This document shows, piece after piece, positions 61,974 through 64,000 of a stretch of DNA of 64,000 nucleotides. This DNA is from Hydrogenophaga palleronii NBRC 102513 (GTDB taxonomy: Bacteria > Pseudomonadota > Gammaproteobacteria > Burkholderiales > Burkholderiaceae_C), in NCBI RefSeq assembly GCF_001571225.1, contig NZ_BCTJ01000008.1, positions 62,001 through 126,000 of the forward strand, given 5' to 3'. Numbering within the stretch: the stretch's first letter is position 1; every line of letters begins with the position of its first letter. Under the pieces are notes generated by a model, which was not told the origin of the DNA, searched no databases, and saw only the letters and a program-made list of their open reading frames with translations. The translations under genes were made by a program, and so were the position numbers.

Positions 61974-62016
61974 CGCCCAACCTTGAACAGCAATGTTTAA
62001 CGGTGGGCGTTTTTTT
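61974..62016. terminator. Terminator after the remnant gene
   Basis: CGCCCAACC pairs with GGTGGGCG (one bulged base) around an 18-20 base loop, followed by seven Ts. The gap 61888-62097 otherwise shows nothing I can name. Confidence 0.7.
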
Positions 62017-62097
62017 CGACCGGAGCAGGGACGGTTCAGGTTCTGGCTTCAACTTGCCGGGTGAACACTGGGCGGCTGCCGGTCCACAAGCGCCAGC

Positions 62098-63279
62098 TCA
62101 AGCCCCCATCTGCGTGTTCCGGCCTGCCAGCGTGCCAACGAAAGCGGCCAGCAGCGCAAGGGCCGCGCAAATGCCGAGGGGTATCTGCCAACCACCGAGT
62201 GCGTCGTGAAGGAAACCCATCGCCAGCGGTCCAACCGCCGCGAGCAGGTAGCCGATGCACTGGGCCATACCGGACAGCGATGCCGCCTGCGAGGCCGTGC
62301 GGGAACGCAGCCCGATGAAAGCAAGACCGAGCATGAAGTGCGCTCCAGCGCCGACGCCGAACAGGACGGCCCACATCAGGGCGTACGCCGGCGCGAGCTG
62401 AAGCCCGATGAGTGCGACTCCTGAGAGCGCGGCGACGGTCGCCGCGGCAAGGCGCTGGTCGTGCAAGCGCCGAAGCAAAGGGCCCAGCAGCAGGCCAGGC
62501 ACTGCGGTGGACAGTTGCAGCGCGCCATGCAGCGACCCCGCCTGCTCGGGCGACAGCCCCATGTCGGTCAGGATGGTCGGCAGCCAGCCGATGACGACGT
62601 AGTAGATGGTCGAATTGAGGCCGAGGTACAAGGTCACCTGCCATGCAAGCGCGGCGTGCCACACCTTGCCGCCGTGCGGCGGCGTGGTCGTGTCCGGTGC
62701 GGGTTTCGTGCGGGCAGCGAGCTGCGGCAACCAGACCAGAAGCGCCGCCAAGGGCAGGACGAGGAAGGCCATGAGCGCCGCCTTCCACCCCCAGGCCGAG
62801 GCCAGCGGAACCACGGCTGCCGAAGCCAGTGCCGCCACCACGCCCATTGCGAGCGCAAAAGCGCCGGTCACTGCGGGGATGTTGTGCGGGAATTCGCGTT
62901 TCACCAGGCTCGGGAGCAACACGTTGCCGACGGCGATGCCCATGCCGGTCACCCACGTGCCGACATAGAGCGCCCAGCTGGCGCCTGAAGAGCGCAGCGC
63001 AATGCCGAGCGCCACGGTGAGCATCGCTCCGAACAGCGCGCGCTCCAGCCCATACTCGCGCGCGAACAGGGCACTGAACGGAGAGAGGATCGCAAAGGCC
63101 AGCAGGGGCAGGGCGGTGAGCGCACCTGCGGCGGTCGTGCTGAGGTCGAAGTCGGCGCGCACCAGGCTGAGTACCGGCGGCAAACCGGTCACGGGGGCGC
63201 GCAAGTTGGCGGCAATGAGCAGGATGCCTGCGAGCAGCGCAAATTGCGTCGTGCGGCGTTTTGTGGTCAGTAGGGTCAT
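62098..63279 (-). CDS. nimT: NimT/CynX-type MFS transporter
   Basis: 393-residue, 12-helix MFS protein of the CynX/NimT (cyanate/2-nitroimidazole) group. Opening helix LLAGILLIAANLRAPVTGLPPVLSLV is characteristic (read as ANLRAPVTGLPP), as are SAWGWKAALMAFLVLP and YYVVIGWLPTILTDMGLSPEQAG. ATG 63279 is chosen at the start of the basic N-terminal tail MTLLTTKRRTTQF. The divergent AraC-type gene is very like E. coli NimR, whose target is nimT, which supports the name. In E. coli the pair gives resistance to 2-nitroimidazole; the natural substrate is unknown. Confidence 0.87.
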   Translation of the reverse strand: MTLLTTKRRTTQFALLAGILLIAANLRAPVTGLPPVLSLVRADFDLSTTAAGALTALPLLAFAILSPFSALFAREYGLERALFGAMLTVALGIALRSSGASWALYVGTWVTGMGIAVGNVLLPSLVKREFPHNIPAVTGAFALAMGVVAALASAAVVPLASAWGWKAALMAFLVLPLAALLVWLPQLAARTKPAPDTTTPPHGGKVWHAALAWQVTLYLGLNSTIYYVVIGWLPTILTDMGLSPEQAGSLHGALQLSTAVPGLLLGPLLRRLHDQRLAAATVAALSGVALIGLQLAPAYALMWAVLFGVGAGAHFMLGLAFIGLRSRTASQAASLSGMAQCIGYLLAAVGPLAMGFLHDALGGWQIPLGICAALALLAAFVGTLAGRNTQMGA

Positions 63280-63360
63280 GATGTCCTCGATGTGGATCAG
63301 GACTCTATGGCCAGGGTGCTTCGTCGCGGTAGAGAAAGAATGACAATTAATCGCTGAAAA
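63280..63360. promoter_or_regulatory. nimT-nimR divergent control region
   Basis: 81 bases, much more AT-rich toward nimR (AATGACAATTAATCGCTGAA at 63339-63358). It must hold both promoters and the NimR operator. TTGTCA on the minus strand (63347-63342 area) is a possible -35 for nimT. No clear dyad was found by eye. Confidence 0.4.
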
Positions 63361-64000
63361 ATGCCAAAAAACAGTCCACTGGCCGACATGCTCCGCCGCT
63401 TCGACACCGATGCCGACCATCATCCGGCGGTCGCTCTGAGGCTTGACGTGACCGAGAACGACGCCGAGCAGCCGATTCACTTTCATCGCAAGGGCCAACT
63501 TGTGATGGCGGCGCGCGGGGGCGTGACGTGCGAGGTGCCCAGGGGGATGTGGATGGTGCCGCCGCGGCATGCGGTCTGGATTCCGGGCGGCATGCCGCAC
63601 AGCAACCGGGCCACGGAGAATGCCGAAATCTACTTTCTCTTCGTGGAGCCGGACGCGGCATCGATGCCGAGCAACTGCTGCACCCTCGCGATAAGCCCGA
63701 TGGTGAGCGAGCTGGTGAAGTACTTGGCGCAGCAGGGCCTGGCCTTTCAGTCGGATGGGCCGACGGCGCGCCTCGCCGCCGTCCTGCTCGAACAGTTGGC
63801 CACGGCCCCGGTTGAGCGGCTTCACGTTCCGATGTCCGGCAACCCGAAGCTCCGGCGCATGGCCAGGGCGCTGGGGAAAGACCCGGCGGACCGGACCACC
63901 TTGCCGCAGTGGGCGGACAAGCTGGCCGTCAGTGAGCGGACGTTGGCGCGGTTGGTGTTGCGCGAAACCGGGCTGACGTTCGGCCGCTGGCGCCAGCAGC
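63361..64000 (+). CDS. nimR: NimR-like AraC family regulator (3' end outside window)
   Basis: At least 213 codons, open to the window edge. A cupin-like sensory domain (about 35-120) reads QPIHFHRKGQLVMAARGGVTCEVPRGMW and WIPGGMPHSNRATENAEIYFLFVEP, taken in pieces; it is followed by CCTLAISPMVSELVKYLAQQ and the first helices of the AraC DNA-binding domain (LAVSERTLARLVLRETGLTFGRWRQQ). The match to E. coli NimR (YeaM) extends along the whole visible length. ATG 63361 fits the divergent gap. The second helix-turn-helix lies beyond the window. Confidence 0.9.
   Translation, partial: MPKNSPLADMLRRFDTDADHHPAVALRLDVTENDAEQPIHFHRKGQLVMAARGGVTCEVPRGMWMVPPRHAVWIPGGMPHSNRATENAEIYFLFVEPDAASMPSNCCTLAISPMVSELVKYLAQQGLAFQSDGPTARLAAVLLEQLATAPVERLHVPMSGNPKLRRMARALGKDPADRTTLPQWADKLAVSERTLARLVLRETGLTFGRWRQQ

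Overview
The window is a high-G+C chromosomal segment from a betaproteobacterium of the order Burkholderiales, most likely family Comamonadaceae (Hydrogenophaga- or Acidovorax-like; the genus cannot be fixed from the sequence alone). This rests on the extreme third-position G/C bias, on familiar gene neighbourhoods (xseB-ispA-dxs, dapA-bamC, thrB-DUF2782-polA, parE-parC), and on protein sequences that read as betaproteobacterial. I saw no rRNA, tRNA, CRISPR array, insertion sequence or prophage gene.

Layout. Bases 1-4817 hold a large autotransporter whose 5' end lies outside the window. 4979-7525 is an arsenic resistance operon, arsR-acr3-arsC-arsH, with a perfect palindromic operator. 7526-14638 is a less usual group: phosphatidylserine decarboxylase, a long class III aminotransferase, an Mpo1-like membrane protein, a GT4 glycosyltransferase and a PhoX phosphatase. 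Candidate Pho boxes lie before the last three, which suggests phosphate-starvation control and possibly lipid remodelling. 14785-20800 carries a RarD-like permease, a BPSS1780-type membrane protein, thrB, a DUF2782 protein and polA. 20972-22844 has a dienelactone-hydrolase-like enzyme and a ZIP metal transporter. 22869-28479 (minus) is an apparent operon of a Rieske oxygenase, an EamA permease, a mercaptopyruvate sulfurtransferase and an orphan PAS/PAS/GAF histidine kinase. 28778-31880 is xseB-ispA-dxs (isoprenoid precursors). 32042-35868 is a TRAP transporter with its binding-protein gene facing its two permease genes.

36117-43828 holds dut, a SlyD-like isomerase, a RoxA-like ribosomal oxygenase, two hypothetical proteins (one a lipoprotein), bamC, dapA, a methyltransferase, and an MFS transporter coupled to a 42-codon gene. 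43948-49540 is parE (behind a LexA-like palindrome), parC and a YcaQ-like DNA glycosylase. 49692-50805 has a SWIB-domain protein, a small membrane protein and a RidA protein. 50904-58083 (minus) is a three-gene operon: transglutaminase-DUF2126, circularly permuted ATP-grasp fused to alpha-E, and a second transglutaminase. It matches a widely distributed but functionally unresolved predicted peptide-modification system. 58209-60713 is comEC; directly after it lies a truncated, frameshifted remnant of a secreted protein. The window ends with a divergent nimT-nimR pair.

Across regions, a roughly 85-base repeat follows directly after stop codons in three or four places. Five genes (DUF2782, polA, slyD, roxA, parE) have a GACAAT/TACAAT -10-like element 6-8 bases before the ATG and no ribosome binding site, as expected of leaderless mRNAs. 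slyD and roxA appear to share one palindromic -10 in a 14-base gap.
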